Notes: generated by a model not told the origin, from the letters alone. Positions 45,740-57,439 are shown, counted from the first letter of the stretch. The stretch: 64,000 nt of DNA from JAXLYE01 sp046351595 (GCA_046351595.1 JAXLYE010000010.1:291746-355745), one strand, 5' to 3'. Translations and numbers: made by a program.

Positions 45740-45869
45740 CGCCCCGCCGCCACACCCTGCCGCGCCATCGCTTGCCTCCCGAGGCCCGCGCTAAATAAGC
45801 GTGTAGCCTCGCGGAACCATTGGACGATTCTGCTTTTAAAGTCGCTCTGCCGCGGGATAAAGTGACCCC

Positions 45870-48347
<2,478 letters not shown>

Positions 48348-48462
48348 GCCGCTCCGCGCGGGCTGCATCGTGCGGGCCGGCGGGTCGGCCGGGCCAGGCA
48401 GGTTGGGCGCGATCCGGCCCGACGCAGAGCGGGCCGGTCCTGAACTTTTTTCGAACTTTCTC

Positions 48463-48490
48463 TTGACGCCCTGCCCATCGTTTTGATACC
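48463..48490 (+). promoter_or_regulatory. Candidate promoter for the tRNA-Val/tRNA-Asp unit
   Basis: TTGACG (48463-48468) is followed after 16 bp by GATACC (48485-48490). Initiation near 48497 would leave ~34 nt before the tRNA-Val 5' end. Only one candidate of this quality is visible upstream of the tRNAs. Confidence 0.5.
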
Positions 48491-48530
48491 AGTTACACCC
48501 ACCTGGGCGACGCAGGCAGCAACTTGTGAC

Positions 48531-48605
48531 GGGCGTATAGCTCAGCGGTAGAGCATCGGCCTTACAAGCCGAGGGTCACAGGTTCAAGCCCTGTTGCGCC
48601 CACCA
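48531..48605 (+). tRNA. tRNA-Val (UAC)
   Basis: A cloverleaf is visible: acceptor GGGCGTA/TGCGCCC with discriminator A and encoded CCA, D arm GCTCAGCGGTAGAGC, anticodon loop CTTACAA (anticodon TAC), and T arm with GGTTCAAGCC. It reads valine codons. Confidence 0.95.
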
Positions 48606-48635
48606 AGTCCTGAAAATCGAATACGCAGCACCCTT

Positions 48636-48712
<77 letters not shown>

Positions 48713-48722
48713 TCTAAGAAGT

Positions 48723-48767
48723 AAAGAGAAAGGCCCTTCTTCTCGACGAAGAAGGGCCTTTTTCTTT
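48723..48767 (+). terminator. Intrinsic terminator of the tRNA unit
   Basis: A perfect 14-bp stem (AAAGGCCCTTCTTC at 48729-48742 with its complement at 48748-48761, loop TCGAC) extends further through A/T pairs, and a T-rich tract follows. This is the clearest rho-independent terminator in the window and could work in both directions. Confidence 0.92.
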
Positions 48768-48939
48768 TCGTACTCGCGGGTCGTCTACAGGCGTCGAGCG
48801 CGGGCGCTTGCACCAAATGTGCACCAAGCCGCGCAAGCTACCGGTTGAGGTCGGATCACTTAGGCAGTGCGATCCCGTAGTCGGATCGCTAGAGTGGTGG
48901 GCAAGGGCTGGCCCGCTCCTGCCCTGAAAGGTCGAGCCG

Positions 48940-49197
48940 ATGGCGTCCTCTGCTGCTTCTCCCGTGCTACGCGCCACGCCGGCCGATGGCGACCCGCCCT
49001 CGAGCCGCTCGCCCGCGCCTGGCCTGCCTGAGCAGCCTGGTGCGGATGACTTCCCGGTCCCGCCTGACTGGAGCCTCACGGACCCGGCCGAGAACCGGCG
49101 CCGCGTGCTGGCGATGCTTGAGCAGGGCGAGCGCGACATCGCTGCGGGCCGCGGCCATGAGCTCGATGAGGTCCTGGCCGAGCTGGACGTGACCTAG
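48940..49197 (+). CDS. Antitoxin of a RelE/ParE-type module
   Basis: The 85-residue protein has a Pro/Ser-rich, disordered first half. A C-terminal helical half follows ('DPAENRRRVLAMLEQGERDI' then 'ELDEVLAELD'), typical of the toxin-binding tail of small antitoxins. It is called mainly from position: a RelE/ParE-like toxin gene begins 39 bp downstream on the same strand. No DNA-binding motif is recognised. AAAGG lies upstream of the ATG at 48940. Confidence 0.65.
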   Translation: MASSAASPVLRATPADGDPPSSRSPAPGLPEQPGADDFPVPPDWSLTDPAENRRRVLAMLEQGERDIAAGRGHELDEVLAELDVT

Positions 49198-49236
49198 TCG
49201 CCCGAGTTCGACCAGCGCGCCGGCATTTTGGGTAGC

Positions 49237-49530
49237 ATGAAGGTCCTTCTGACCCCGCCCGCCCGCGCGCAGCTCACCGCGGCGCACGGTTACATCCGTT
49301 CCCACAACCCCATCGCCGCGCAGCGCTTCCGCGACCGTGTGGCGGATGCCCTGCGGCGCCTGGGCCGCTTCCCCGGCATCGGCCACGCTGTTCCAGAGGC
49401 GCCCGAGGGGCCGTACCGGCAGATCCTCGTCGGTAAGTACCGGTTCTTCTACCGCGTCGACGGGGACACGATCTGGATCGTAGGCGTATGGTATGGGGCA
49501 CAGATCGCTACACTGCCGAGAGCAATTTAG
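49237..49530 (+). CDS. RelE/ParE-family toxin
   Basis: The 97-residue protein has the ParE/RelE pattern 'LTPPARAQLTAAHGYIRSHN', 'AAQRFRDRVADALRRLGRFP' and 'GIGHAVPEAPEGPYRQILVG', with 'YRFFYRVDGDTIWIVGVWYG' at the end. Such toxins block gyrase (ParE) or cleave ribosome-bound mRNA (RelE); which one cannot be told. It is the second gene of the first module and is intact. Confidence 0.82.
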   Translation: MKVLLTPPARAQLTAAHGYIRSHNPIAAQRFRDRVADALRRLGRFPGIGHAVPEAPEGPYRQILVGKYRFFYRVDGDTIWIVGVWYGAQIATLPRAI

Positions 49531-49621
49531 AGTGTTCAGGCACCCATAGGCCGGTGCTAATTAGGGTGGGGCATGGCTGGCCCGGATTAGAAACCGGCAG
49601 CCCGCAGAAAGGCTCCGCCGC

Positions 49622-49921
49622 ATGCCCCGCTCCGCTCTATCCCCCGTGCCCCTGGAAACACCGCCTGCAGCGGATGGGGCCGCGCAATCGGGCACCACGC
49701 CATCGCCCGCTGCGCCTGGCCTGCACACGGAGCCGGGAGACGACTGGACGGCCTACCTGCCCGCGGCCCCGGCCCCTGTCCTTGACGAGGCCGAGCGCAA
49801 GCGCCAGCTCCGCCATCTCCTCGATCGCGGCCTGGAAGAGGCCCGCGCTGGCGGCGGGTTTGATCTGGCCCACCTGCGCCGGATCACCGACCAGCGCCTC
49901 GCCGCTCGCCAGACCCGCTAG
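49622..49921 (+). CDS. Antitoxin of the second RelE/ParE-type module
   Basis: The 99-residue protein has a disordered Pro/Ala-rich N-terminal half. A helical C-terminal half follows ('LDEAERKRQLRHLLDRGLEE', 'LAHLRRITDQRLAAR'). The layout resembles the first antitoxin but sequence identity is low. It is followed after 17 bp by a broken toxin gene, so it may now be an orphan antitoxin that could still act on the first toxin. Confidence 0.6.
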   Translation: MPRSALSPVPLETPPAADGAAQSGTTPSPAAPGLHTEPGDDWTAYLPAAPAPVLDEAERKRQLRHLLDRGLEEARAGGGFDLAHLRRITDQRLAARQTR

Positions 49922-49938
49922 CGGCAGCAGCCAGCCCG

Positions 49939-50205
49939 ATGCGCGCCCGCTTCGTCCCGTCGGCCTGGGCCGCGTTCGAGGCCGCCTTTGACTACCTGCT
50001 AGAGCGCAATCCCGACGCAGCCGAGCGCTTCCGCGATCGAGTCCTGCGCGCGATCGAGCGCCTGGAGCGCTTCCCCCAGCTCGGCCACTCCATCCCGGAG
50101 TTTCCGGACGACCCCTGCCGCGAGATCACCGTCGACCCTTAACGGTTCTTCTACTTCGTCGAGGGCGAGACGATCTGGAGCGTCGCGGTGTGGCACGGGG
50201 CGCAG
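49939..50205 (+). pseudogene. RelE/ParE-family toxin interrupted by a nonsense codon
   Basis: The frame from ATG 49939 matches the first toxin: 'AFDYLLERNPDAAERFRDRV', 'AIERLERFPQLGHSIPEF' and 'PCREIT'. A TAA at 50140-50142 sits where the intact toxin has the Tyr of 'GKYRFFYRVDG'. Reading through gives 'RFFYFVEGETIWSVAVWHGA', the expected C terminus, in the same frame. One base change (TAC to TAA) would explain it. The frame then runs on to 50346. Confidence 0.85.
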
Positions 50206-50353
50206 CAGGCGGCGCGGCCTGCGCCCGCACCACGCCCTCAGGGCGGCCCCTGGGCTCGTCGGCGGGGCGGGCGCCGGGGGGCGTGGGCTGCGCGGGGCGG
50301 GCTGACGATGCCGGTTGCGCGGGTCGCCGGATCCCAGGTAGCGTAGCTACGAT

Positions 50354-52027
50354 ATGGGCAAAGAATTGCCGCTCGGCTCCAAGCTAGGTCCCTACACCAT
50401 CGAGCGCGTCGTCACGCGCACCGGCCTGTGTGAGGCCTATCAGGCTCTTGGGCAGGCTCTCGGGCAGGCCGCGGCCGCGCCGGACTCGCCGTCACCAGGC
50501 TCGACGGCGAAGGACTCGCCGTCACCAGGCTCGACGGCGAAGGACTCGCCGTCTGGCAGCGAGGGCACGACGGCCCGCGAGGTCCGGCCGTGCCGCGTCA
50601 CCGTCTTCCACGTCGACCCGGCCGGCGAGCCGTGGCGGCGGTACGAGCGCGAGTGCGAGGCGCTCAAGGCGCTTGGCCAGCCGTGCATCGCCGAGCTGCG
50701 CGAGCTCGGCACCACCCCGGACGGCGCGCCCTACGTCGTGCACACGCTGACGGCGGGCGAGGATCTGGCGGCCCGCCTGCGCCGCGCCGGGGCGCTGACC
50801 ACGCGCGAGGCGCTGGGGCTGGCCCGCCAGGTCGGCGCGGCGCTGCACGCGGCGCACGGCATCGAGCAGCTGCACCGCGACCTGCAGCCCGAGCACCTGT
50901 ACCTCTGCCCGCCGCCACCGCCCGAGGCGGGCGCCGAGCCGGGCTTCGAGCGCGTGCTGGTGCTCGGCTTCGGCCAGAGCCGCCTGCTCGAGGGCGAGGT
51001 CGACGGCGCGCTGCTGATCGGCCGGGCCGAGTACATGGCGCCCGAGCAGATCAACGGCTTCTCGATCGAGGTCGGGCCCGCGGCGGACCAGTACACGCTG
51101 GCGCTCATCCTCTACCAGGCGCTGACCGCCAGCCAGCCGTTCCGCGGCGAGTCGGTGGGTGCGTCACTGCTCAAGGTGGTGCGGACCGCGCCCGAGCCGC
51201 TGCGCGCGCTGCGCCCGGACATCCCCGGGCACGTCGAGGCCGCGATCATGCGCGCGCTCTCGAAGGACCGCACGGTGCGCTTCCCGGATCTGCCGACGTT
51301 CCTTGTGGCGCTGCAGGGCGACGAGCCGATCGCGCCCGGCCTGGGCGAGCTGACCGACCCGTGGCTCAAGAGCGGCGACAGCACCGAGGCGGCGCGGCAG
51401 CGCGCGCTCGCCATCGAGGGCGCCGCGCCGTCGCTGCAGAGCGTCGTCGCCGGGCTGCAGGCGATGGATCCGGTACCGGTGGTGATCGAGGACCAGGCGA
51501 CCGTCCCGAACACCATGGAGGACGTGATGAACCTGGCGGTGCCGCCGGTGAAGCTGCGCGTCGTCGAGCTCAGCCCGCCGCCGGACAGCGCCCGCGTGCG
51601 CGCGCCGGCCAAGACGTCCCAGAGCGGTGCGCGCGAGTCGAGCGGCCGCATCTCCAACCCGACGCTCGACTCCGAGCCCGAGATCCTGCCGGCCTCGGGC
51701 CCGGTCGCGGCGGCGGCCCCGGCGCCGGCTGCGCCGCTGGCCCGGCACAAGGTGCAGCACTCCGGCATCAGCGAGGAGAAGACCTCGCCGGATCAGCCGC
51801 GCGGGCCCGTGCTCAAGGCCGCGGCCGAGGCGGCGCGTGCGGCCTCGCCCGCCCCCGCTGCGACCGCCCCCGCACCCGCGGCCGTGCCGGCGCCGCGCGC
51901 CACGAGCCCGCTGGCGCCGCTGCTGCCGGCCGCGCTGTCGCCGTACGCGGGGATCGTCGAGCGCGTGCTGCTGGTGCTGCTCGGGCTCCTGCTCGGCTTC
52001 CTGCTCGGCGGGCGCGGCGGGCACTGA
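50354..52027 (+). CDS. Membrane-anchored Ser/Thr pseudokinase
   Basis: The 557-residue protein has a kinase-like domain at ~10-320. The Gly-rich loop is absent ('RTGLCEAYQAL'), the beta3 Lys is lost ('CRVTVFHVD'), HRD is kept but its Lys and Asn are changed ('LHRDLQPEHLYL'), and DFG reads 'LGFGQS'. 'YMAPEQINGF' is intact. A Ser/Pro/Lys 10-residue repeat (50482-50560) lies in the N-lobe. The C terminus has one transmembrane helix ('VLLVLLGLLLGFLLGG'), with the kinase domain in the cytoplasm. It is probably a non-catalytic partner or scaffold. Confidence 0.85.
   Translation: MGKELPLGSKLGPYTIERVVTRTGLCEAYQALGQALGQAAAAPDSPSPGSTAKDSPSPGSTAKDSPSGSEGTTAREVRPCRVTVFHVDPAGEPWRRYERECEALKALGQPCIAELRELGTTPDGAPYVVHTLTAGEDLAARLRRAGALTTREALGLARQVGAALHAAHGIEQLHRDLQPEHLYLCPPPPPEAGAEPGFERVLVLGFGQSRLLEGEVDGALLIGRAEYMAPEQINGFSIEVGPAADQYTLALILYQALTASQPFRGESVGASLLKVVRTAPEPLRALRPDIPGHVEAAIMRALSKDRTVRFPDLPTFLVALQGDEPIAPGLGELTDPWLKSGDSTEAARQRALAIEGAAPSLQSVVAGLQAMDPVPVVIEDQATVPNTMEDVMNLAVPPVKLRVVELSPPPDSARVRAPAKTSQSGARESSGRISNPTLDSEPEILPASGPVAAAAPAPAAPLARHKVQHSGISEEKTSPDQPRGPVLKAAAEAARAASPAPAATAPAPAAVPAPRATSPLAPLLPAALSPYAGIVERVLLVLLGLLLGFLLGGRGGH
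50482..50560 (+). repeat. 30-bp repeat in the pseudokinase N-lobe
   Basis: Two perfect 30-bp copies (50482-50511, 50512-50541) and a partial third encode DSPSPGSTAK units. The frame is preserved. Confidence 0.85.
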
Positions 52028-52070
52028 CGCCCGATCGGGCCGTTCGCAGCCCCCGCGCCATCGCCGGCCG

Positions 52071-52100
52071 CTGACGGCGCACGCAGCGTCGTGATATACG
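52071..52100 (+). promoter_or_regulatory. Candidate promoter of alaS
   Basis: CTGACG at 52071-52076 is followed by GATATACG at 52093-52100, which gives a 16-18-bp spacer depending on the register of the -10. The predicted start lies only a few bases before the ATG at 52108, so the mRNA would be nearly leaderless. Confidence 0.45.
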
Positions 52101-52107
52101 TGGGCGC

Positions 52108-54843
52108 ATGACTTCTCAAGCGCCCTCGGGGACCGGCTCCGGATCGACTCCCAACCCGCCCGCTTCCAGCGCTGCGCGCGTGCGCAGCCTGTTCCTCGAC
52201 TACTTCCGTCGACAGGGCCACACCGTGGTGCGCTCCTCGCCGCTGGTGCCGTCTGACCCGACGCTCCTGTTCACCAACGCCGGCATGGTCCAGTTCAAGG
52301 ACGTGTTCACCGGCCAGAAGAAGGTGGACTACGCGCGCGCGGCGACGGCGCAGAAGTGCGTGCGCGCCGGCGGCAAGCACAACGATCTCGACAACGTCGG
52401 CCGCACCGCGCGCCACCACACGTTCTTCGAGATGCTCGGCAACTTCTCCTTCGGCGACTACTTCAAAGAGGGCGCCATAAGCTATGCCTGGGAGTTCCTC
52501 ACCAGGGAGCTCGCGCTCGATCCGAAGCGCATGGTGGTCTCGGTGTTCGCCGGCGAGCCGTCGCTCAAGCTCGGTCCGGACGACGAGGCGCGCGCGCTGT
52601 GGAAGAAGGTCAGCGGCTTCTCCGACGACCGCATCTTCGGCCTCGGGATGAAGGACAACTTCTGGATGATGGGCGACACTGGCCCGCAGGGCCCGTGCTC
52701 CGAGATCCACTACTGGCTCGGTGACGGCGCGCCCGAGCTCGCGCGCTTCGGCGACGAGCCGCTGCCCGACGGACGCGGCTGGGTCGAGATCTGGAACCTG
52801 GTCTTCATGCAGTTTGAGAAGAAGACCAAGGACTCGCCGCTCCTGCCGCTGCCGCGCCCGTCGATCGACACCGGCGCCGGCCTCGAGCGCGTCACCGTCG
52901 CGGTCGCGGACCAGCGCTCGAACTACGACACGGATCTGTTCACGCCGCTCATCGACACCGTGGCCCACGCCAGCGGCCGCGCCTACGGCCGCACGGACAA
53001 CGACTACGACGTCGGCATGCGCGTGCTGGCCGATCACGGACGCGCCACCGCGATGCTGATCTCCGACGGCGTTTTGCCCTCGAACCTGAACCGCGGCTAC
53101 GTGCTGCGCAGCATCATGCGGCGCGCCATCCGCTTCGCGGTGCGCCTGGATCTGCCGGCCGGATTCTTCGCGCGCCTGTGCCTGCAGGTCACCGAGATGC
53201 TCGGCGACATCTACCCCGAGCTGGTCAAGGCCCGCAGCCTGATCGAGAAGGCGGTCAACGCCGAGGACGAGGGCTTCCGCGCGACGATCCACCGCGGCCT
53301 GCGCCTGATCGCGGACACCAAGTTCGAGGCGCGCGAGAGCGCGCGCGTGCTGCCGGGCGCGGTCGCGTTCCAGCTGCACGACACCTACGGCTTCCCGCTC
53401 GATCTGACGCAGGTGATCGGCCGCGAGCAGGGCTTCTCCGTCGACGAGAGCGGCTTCCACGAGGAGATGCGCAAGCAGCGCGAGCGCTCGAAGTTCCAGG
53501 GCAGCGGTGATCAGGCGGTCGGCGCCAGCTACCACGCGGTGCGCGCCGAGAAGGGACCGACGAAGTTCGTCGGCTACCTGCACGGCGGCGAGGGCGAGGC
53601 CGCCAAGGCGAAGATCCTGGCGCTGCTCGTCGACGGCGAGCGCGTGACGCGCGCGGCCGAGGGGCAGGAGGTCGACGTCATCACCGATCAGACGCCGTTC
53701 TACGCGCGCTCGGGCGGCCAGGTCGGCGACACCGGCAAGATCCTGTGCGACGAGAACGCCGGCGAGGTGCTGGACACGCTGAAGCCGCTCGCGGACCTGC
53801 ACGTGCACAAGGTGCGGGTCGTAAGCGGCCACCTCGACGAGGGCGCCGAGGTCATGCTGCGCGTCGACGGCTCGCGTCGCGATCTGACGCGCAAGAACCA
53901 CAGCGCCACGCACCTATTGCACCACGCGCTGCGCGCGGTCCTGGGCGAGCACGTGACGCAGAAGGGCAGCTATGTCGGCCCCGACAAGCTGACCTTCGAC
54001 TTCAGCCACTTCTCGCCGCTCACCGAGGACGAGCGGCGCAAGGTCGAGCGCCTGGTCAACGAGGCGGTGCAGAAGAACGCCGAGGCGCGCGCCGAGGAGA
54101 TGGGCTTCGACGACGCGCAGAAGCAGGGCGCGATGGCGCTGTTCGGCGAGAAGTACGGCGACCGCGTGCGCGTGCTGTCCATGGGCACCTCGGTCGAGCT
54201 GTGCGGCGGCACGCACGTGCAGCGCACCGGCGACATCGGCCTGTTCAAGCTCGTCTCCGAGACCGGCATCGCCAAGGGCGTGCGCCGCATCGAGGCGCTC
54301 ACCGGACCCGGCGCCGAGGAGCACGTGCTGCGCGAGGAGACGCAGCTTGCGCGCGCGGCCGAGGCGCTGCGCAGCGCGCCGCTCGAGGTCGCGGACCGCG
54401 TCAGCAAGCTGCTCGACGAGCTCAAGGCGCGCGACAAGGAGATCGCGGCGCTGCGCGGCAAGCTCGCGGCGGCCGGCGGCTCGGGGCTGTACTCCGAGGA
54501 GCGGCAGGTCGGTGAGCTCAAGGTCGCGGCGCGCCGCGTCGAGGCCGCGGACCCCAAGGCGCTGCGCGAGGTGGCGGAGCAGCTCGCCGACAAGCTCAAG
54601 ACGAGCGTGCTGGCGCTCGGCGGGGTCGCCGAGGGCAAGGCGTCGCTGGTGGTGGTCGTCGACAAGGCGCTGGCGGCGGCCAACAAGGCGCACGCCGGCA
54701 AGCTGGTGGCGGGCCTGGCGGCGCTCGTCGGCGGGCGCGGCGGCGGCCGGGCGGACGTGGCGCAGGCCGGCGGCAGCGACGTGTCCAAGCTCGACGCCGC
54801 GCTGGCCGCGGTGTTCGACCTGGTCGCCTCGCAGGGCAGCTAG
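52108..54843 (+). CDS. alaS: Alanyl-tRNA synthetase
   Basis: The 911-residue protein has the class II AlaRS layout. The catalytic core has 'VRSLFLDYFRRQGHTVVRSS', 'FTNAGMVQFKDVFTG', 'QKCVRAGGKHNDLDNVGRT' and 'HHTFFEMLGNFSFGDYFK'. The editing domain has 'NHSATHLLHHALR' and a later 'CGGTHVQRTGDIGLFK' with its Zn ligands. A C-terminal coiled-coil and C-Ala domain has the Gly-rich 'GGRGGGRADVAQAGG'. It charges tRNA-Ala in the cytoplasm. The N-terminal ~20 residues are a disordered Ser/Pro/Gly extension. Confidence 0.98.
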   Translation: MTSQAPSGTGSGSTPNPPASSAARVRSLFLDYFRRQGHTVVRSSPLVPSDPTLLFTNAGMVQFKDVFTGQKKVDYARAATAQKCVRAGGKHNDLDNVGRTARHHTFFEMLGNFSFGDYFKEGAISYAWEFLTRELALDPKRMVVSVFAGEPSLKLGPDDEARALWKKVSGFSDDRIFGLGMKDNFWMMGDTGPQGPCSEIHYWLGDGAPELARFGDEPLPDGRGWVEIWNLVFMQFEKKTKDSPLLPLPRPSIDTGAGLERVTVAVADQRSNYDTDLFTPLIDTVAHASGRAYGRTDNDYDVGMRVLADHGRATAMLISDGVLPSNLNRGYVLRSIMRRAIRFAVRLDLPAGFFARLCLQVTEMLGDIYPELVKARSLIEKAVNAEDEGFRATIHRGLRLIADTKFEARESARVLPGAVAFQLHDTYGFPLDLTQVIGREQGFSVDESGFHEEMRKQRERSKFQGSGDQAVGASYHAVRAEKGPTKFVGYLHGGEGEAAKAKILALLVDGERVTRAAEGQEVDVITDQTPFYARSGGQVGDTGKILCDENAGEVLDTLKPLADLHVHKVRVVSGHLDEGAEVMLRVDGSRRDLTRKNHSATHLLHHALRAVLGEHVTQKGSYVGPDKLTFDFSHFSPLTEDERRKVERLVNEAVQKNAEARAEEMGFDDAQKQGAMALFGEKYGDRVRVLSMGTSVELCGGTHVQRTGDIGLFKLVSETGIAKGVRRIEALTGPGAEEHVLREETQLARAAEALRSAPLEVADRVSKLLDELKARDKEIAALRGKLAAAGGSGLYSEERQVGELKVAARRVEAADPKALREVAEQLADKLKTSVLALGGVAEGKASLVVVVDKALAAANKAHAGKLVAGLAALVGGRGGGRADVAQAGGSDVSKLDAALAAVFDLVASQGS

Positions 54844-54875
54844 CAGCGCGCCCTCGGGGGGAGGGCGCTGGCCGG

Positions 54876-57347
54876 CTACATCTTCTGACGGAGGATGAGG
54901 CCGTTCCCGCCGAAGAACCAGGTGTCGGTGGCGTTGGGCGCCCAGAGGCCGCGCAGCGTCGGCGAGGTGACGCCGCTGGCCACCTGGTTGAGCGAGGTCA
55001 AGCCGTCGTACTGCAGGATCGTGCCGTAGTCGCCGACGGCGAAGATGCGCGTCGAGCTGAAGCCCGAGACGCCGTACAGGTAGGTGTAGGCTGGCACCGT
55101 CGCCGGCACCGTGAGGCGCTGCCAGCGGCCGCCGAACTCGTCGAAGTAGTAGGCCGCGGTGTTGCTGCCGACGACGAAGGCGCGGCTGCCGGTGAAGTAG
55201 GTCGAGTAGAAGGTCTCGGTCGCGCCCGGGCTGGTCGGGTACGTCGCAGTGTTGTTGACGTTGGTCCAGCTGGTGCCGTTGTAGCTGCGCAGCAGGGTGC
55301 CGCTGCTGCCGGCGACGAACAGGGTGCTGCCGCTGGTGCCGTGGATCGAGTAGAGCGACGAGGTCACGCCCGAGGTCAGCGTGGTCCATGTGGTGCCGTC
55401 CGTCGAGCGCGCCATGTAGCCGCCGGTGCCGACGACGTAGATGTAGCGCGGCGAGTTGGCGACGAAGACGCCGTACAGCGCGCTGGTCGTGCCGGTGGTG
55501 GTGACGTCCCAGCGGCTGCCGGTCCAGTGCAGCACCGTGCCGTTGCTGGTGCTGACGGCCCACAGGTCGTTGGCCGAGAGCCCGTGGATGGACGCGATGT
55601 TCGAGGGCGCCACCGGGTTCGTGGTGGCGAAGCTGGTGCCGTCGTAGTGCATGGCCAGGTTGTTCGGCCCGACGGTGATGAACGAGGGCGTGGGGCTGGT
55701 CGAGGCGATGCCGAAGCCGGTGTAGAGGTACGGGCTGCTCAGGACGCCGCCGATGGACTCGCTGCGCGTCCAGCTCTGGCCGTCGTAGGAGAGCAGGGTG
55801 CCGACGCCGTTGCCGACCAGGTGCGCCTCGTTCGCGCTCGGCGCGTACAGGCCGTAGAACGAGTTGGCGGCAAAGTCCGTGAGCGTGGTCGAGGTCCAGC
55901 ACTTCCCGGCGGCGGTGCAGTCCGCGGTGCCGGCGTGGCGGAACAGGCGCCCGGTGCTGGCGACGAACCAGACGTCGGGCCCGGCGCTGTAGCCGATGCC
56001 CTGGATGCCGCCGAGCGTGGCGCCGTTGTCCGCGGGCGCCGCGGTCCAGCTGGTGCCGTCGAAGCGGAAGACCTCGGTGGAGCTGGCGGCCCAGATGTTG
56101 TTGGCGCCGAAGCCGCGCAGGTAGCGGATCGGCTTGCCCATGATCGGCGCGCTCATGTCGCGCTTCCAGGTCGTGCCGTCCCAGCGCCAGACGCCGTTGA
56201 GCGTCACCGCCCACACGTCGCTGCTGCTCGCGCCCCACAGCGCGTAGACGGTCTCCATCGGCAGGCCGGTGCCGACGGGGTTCCACTTCATGCCGTCCCA
56301 GCGGTAGACCACGCCGTAGGTGCCGGCCCAGGCGTCGCTCGCCCCGAAGCTGTACAGCGCGCTGACGCTGTAGGTCGTCACCGGCAGCGTCGCCGGCGTC
56401 CACGCCGTGCCGTCGTAGTGCAGGACCGTGCCCGAGGTGCCGCCGGCCCACACGTCGCTGGCGCCGCTGCCGTGCAGCTCGGTGAGCGTGGCCATCGTGC
56501 CCGAGGCCACCTGCGCCCACGCCGCGCCGTCGTAGTGCAGGAGCGTGCCGAACGAGCCCACGGCCCAGACGTCCTTGGCCGCCGCGCCCCAGGTCCGGTA
56601 CAGGGTCGAGGCGATCGAGGGCAGCGGGTTGTACTGGCAGACGTTCGCGCTGGAGCACTGCCGCGGCACGAACGACACCGGCACCGCGGTCCCGCCCTTG
56701 TTCAGCGTCAGCGAGCAGCTCGGGCTGCCGGCGCCGGGCAGCGCCATGAACCCGGTCGCCACCGCCTGCGTCGTCGTCGAGCAGTTGCGGCCCCAGACCG
56801 GGTAGCTGGTCGTGGTGCCCGCGCTCTTCAGCGTGACCTTGGTGCCGAAGGGGAAGTCATAGGCGCAGACCTTGCCGCTGCCGCCGCAGTCGATGCCCGT
56901 CGGATCCGAGGTGACGTTGCCGGTGCCGGTGGCCTGCACCAAAAGCTGGCAGCGGCGCTGCGCCTGCTGCGACAGCGTCAGCTTCAGCTCGTAGTAGGTC
57001 TTGCCCATGACCAGCGTCTCGGTGACCTGGCCCGAGGCCAGCTGGCACTGATCGCTGTCGAGCGAGAACGCGTCGATCTTGAGCGCGCCGTAGTTCTCGG
57101 GCAGGTTCGGCAGCTTCACCGCGAAGCGGCTGGTGTTCTGCGTGATCGACAGGCCCGTCATGTCGCTCTGGCTGTTGAGCGACGCCCGCACCTGCAGCGC
57201 CGACATCTGCGGCAGCGTCCCGACCACCTCGACAAGGATGAGGATGCTGTCGGGCGGCGTGACGTCCACCGGCATCTCGTTGCTGCAGCTCAAGGCCCCG
57301 CACAGCGCCGGCACTGCGGCAAAACGGGCGAACCAGCGAGAGAGCAT
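54876..57347 (-). CDS. Large WD-like propeller lipoprotein
   Basis: The 823-residue protein starts at ATG 57347, with AAGGAGG 7 nt upstream. The lipobox is 'LCGALSC'. Residues ~140-235 hold a Gly/Cys module ('GNVTSDPTGIDCGGSGKVC', 'DFPFGTKVTL'). The rest has about a dozen ~45-residue blades of 'WGAAAKDVWAVGSFGTLLHY' type ('GASDVWAGGTSGTVLHYDG', 'GTGGYMARSTDGTTW'), forming one or two propellers. It is probably a surface protein; the ligand is unknown. It is preceded by a 12-bp repeat array and the tail of the split TPR gene. Confidence 0.85.
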   Translation of the reverse strand: MLSRWFARFAAVPALCGALSCSNEMPVDVTPPDSILILVEVVGTLPQMSALQVRASLNSQSDMTGLSITQNTSRFAVKLPNLPENYGALKIDAFSLDSDQCQLASGQVTETLVMGKTYYELKLTLSQQAQRRCQLLVQATGTGNVTSDPTGIDCGGSGKVCAYDFPFGTKVTLKSAGTTTSYPVWGRNCSTTTQAVATGFMALPGAGSPSCSLTLNKGGTAVPVSFVPRQCSSANVCQYNPLPSIASTLYRTWGAAAKDVWAVGSFGTLLHYDGAAWAQVASGTMATLTELHGSGASDVWAGGTSGTVLHYDGTAWTPATLPVTTYSVSALYSFGASDAWAGTYGVVYRWDGMKWNPVGTGLPMETVYALWGASSSDVWAVTLNGVWRWDGTTWKRDMSAPIMGKPIRYLRGFGANNIWAASSTEVFRFDGTSWTAAPADNGATLGGIQGIGYSAGPDVWFVASTGRLFRHAGTADCTAAGKCWTSTTLTDFAANSFYGLYAPSANEAHLVGNGVGTLLSYDGQSWTRSESIGGVLSSPYLYTGFGIASTSPTPSFITVGPNNLAMHYDGTSFATTNPVAPSNIASIHGLSANDLWAVSTSNGTVLHWTGSRWDVTTTGTTSALYGVFVANSPRYIYVVGTGGYMARSTDGTTWTTLTSGVTSSLYSIHGTSGSTLFVAGSSGTLLRSYNGTSWTNVNNTATYPTSPGATETFYSTYFTGSRAFVVGSNTAAYYFDEFGGRWQRLTVPATVPAYTYLYGVSGFSSTRIFAVGDYGTILQYDGLTSLNQVASGVTSPTLRGLWAPNATDTWFFGGNGLILRQKM

Positions 57348-57379
57348 TCGCGGCCTCCTTCAAGCTAAGTGAGCGATCT

Positions 57380-57439
57380 ATGCAACCGGCCATGCAACCG
57401 GCCATGCAACCGGCCATGCAACCGGCCATGCAACCGGGC
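57380..57439. repeat. Five 12-bp tandem repeats
   Basis: ATGCAACCGGCC occurs five times head to tail, the last copy with one change. It lies between the propeller gene start and the 3' end of the split TPR gene and so could affect the propeller gene's leader. Confidence 0.9.

Noticed and set aside
50140..50142. Recoded stop giving a functional second toxin
   Set aside because: The codon is TAA, not the TGA read by tRNA-Sec, and no recoding signal is seen; a nonsense mutation is simpler.
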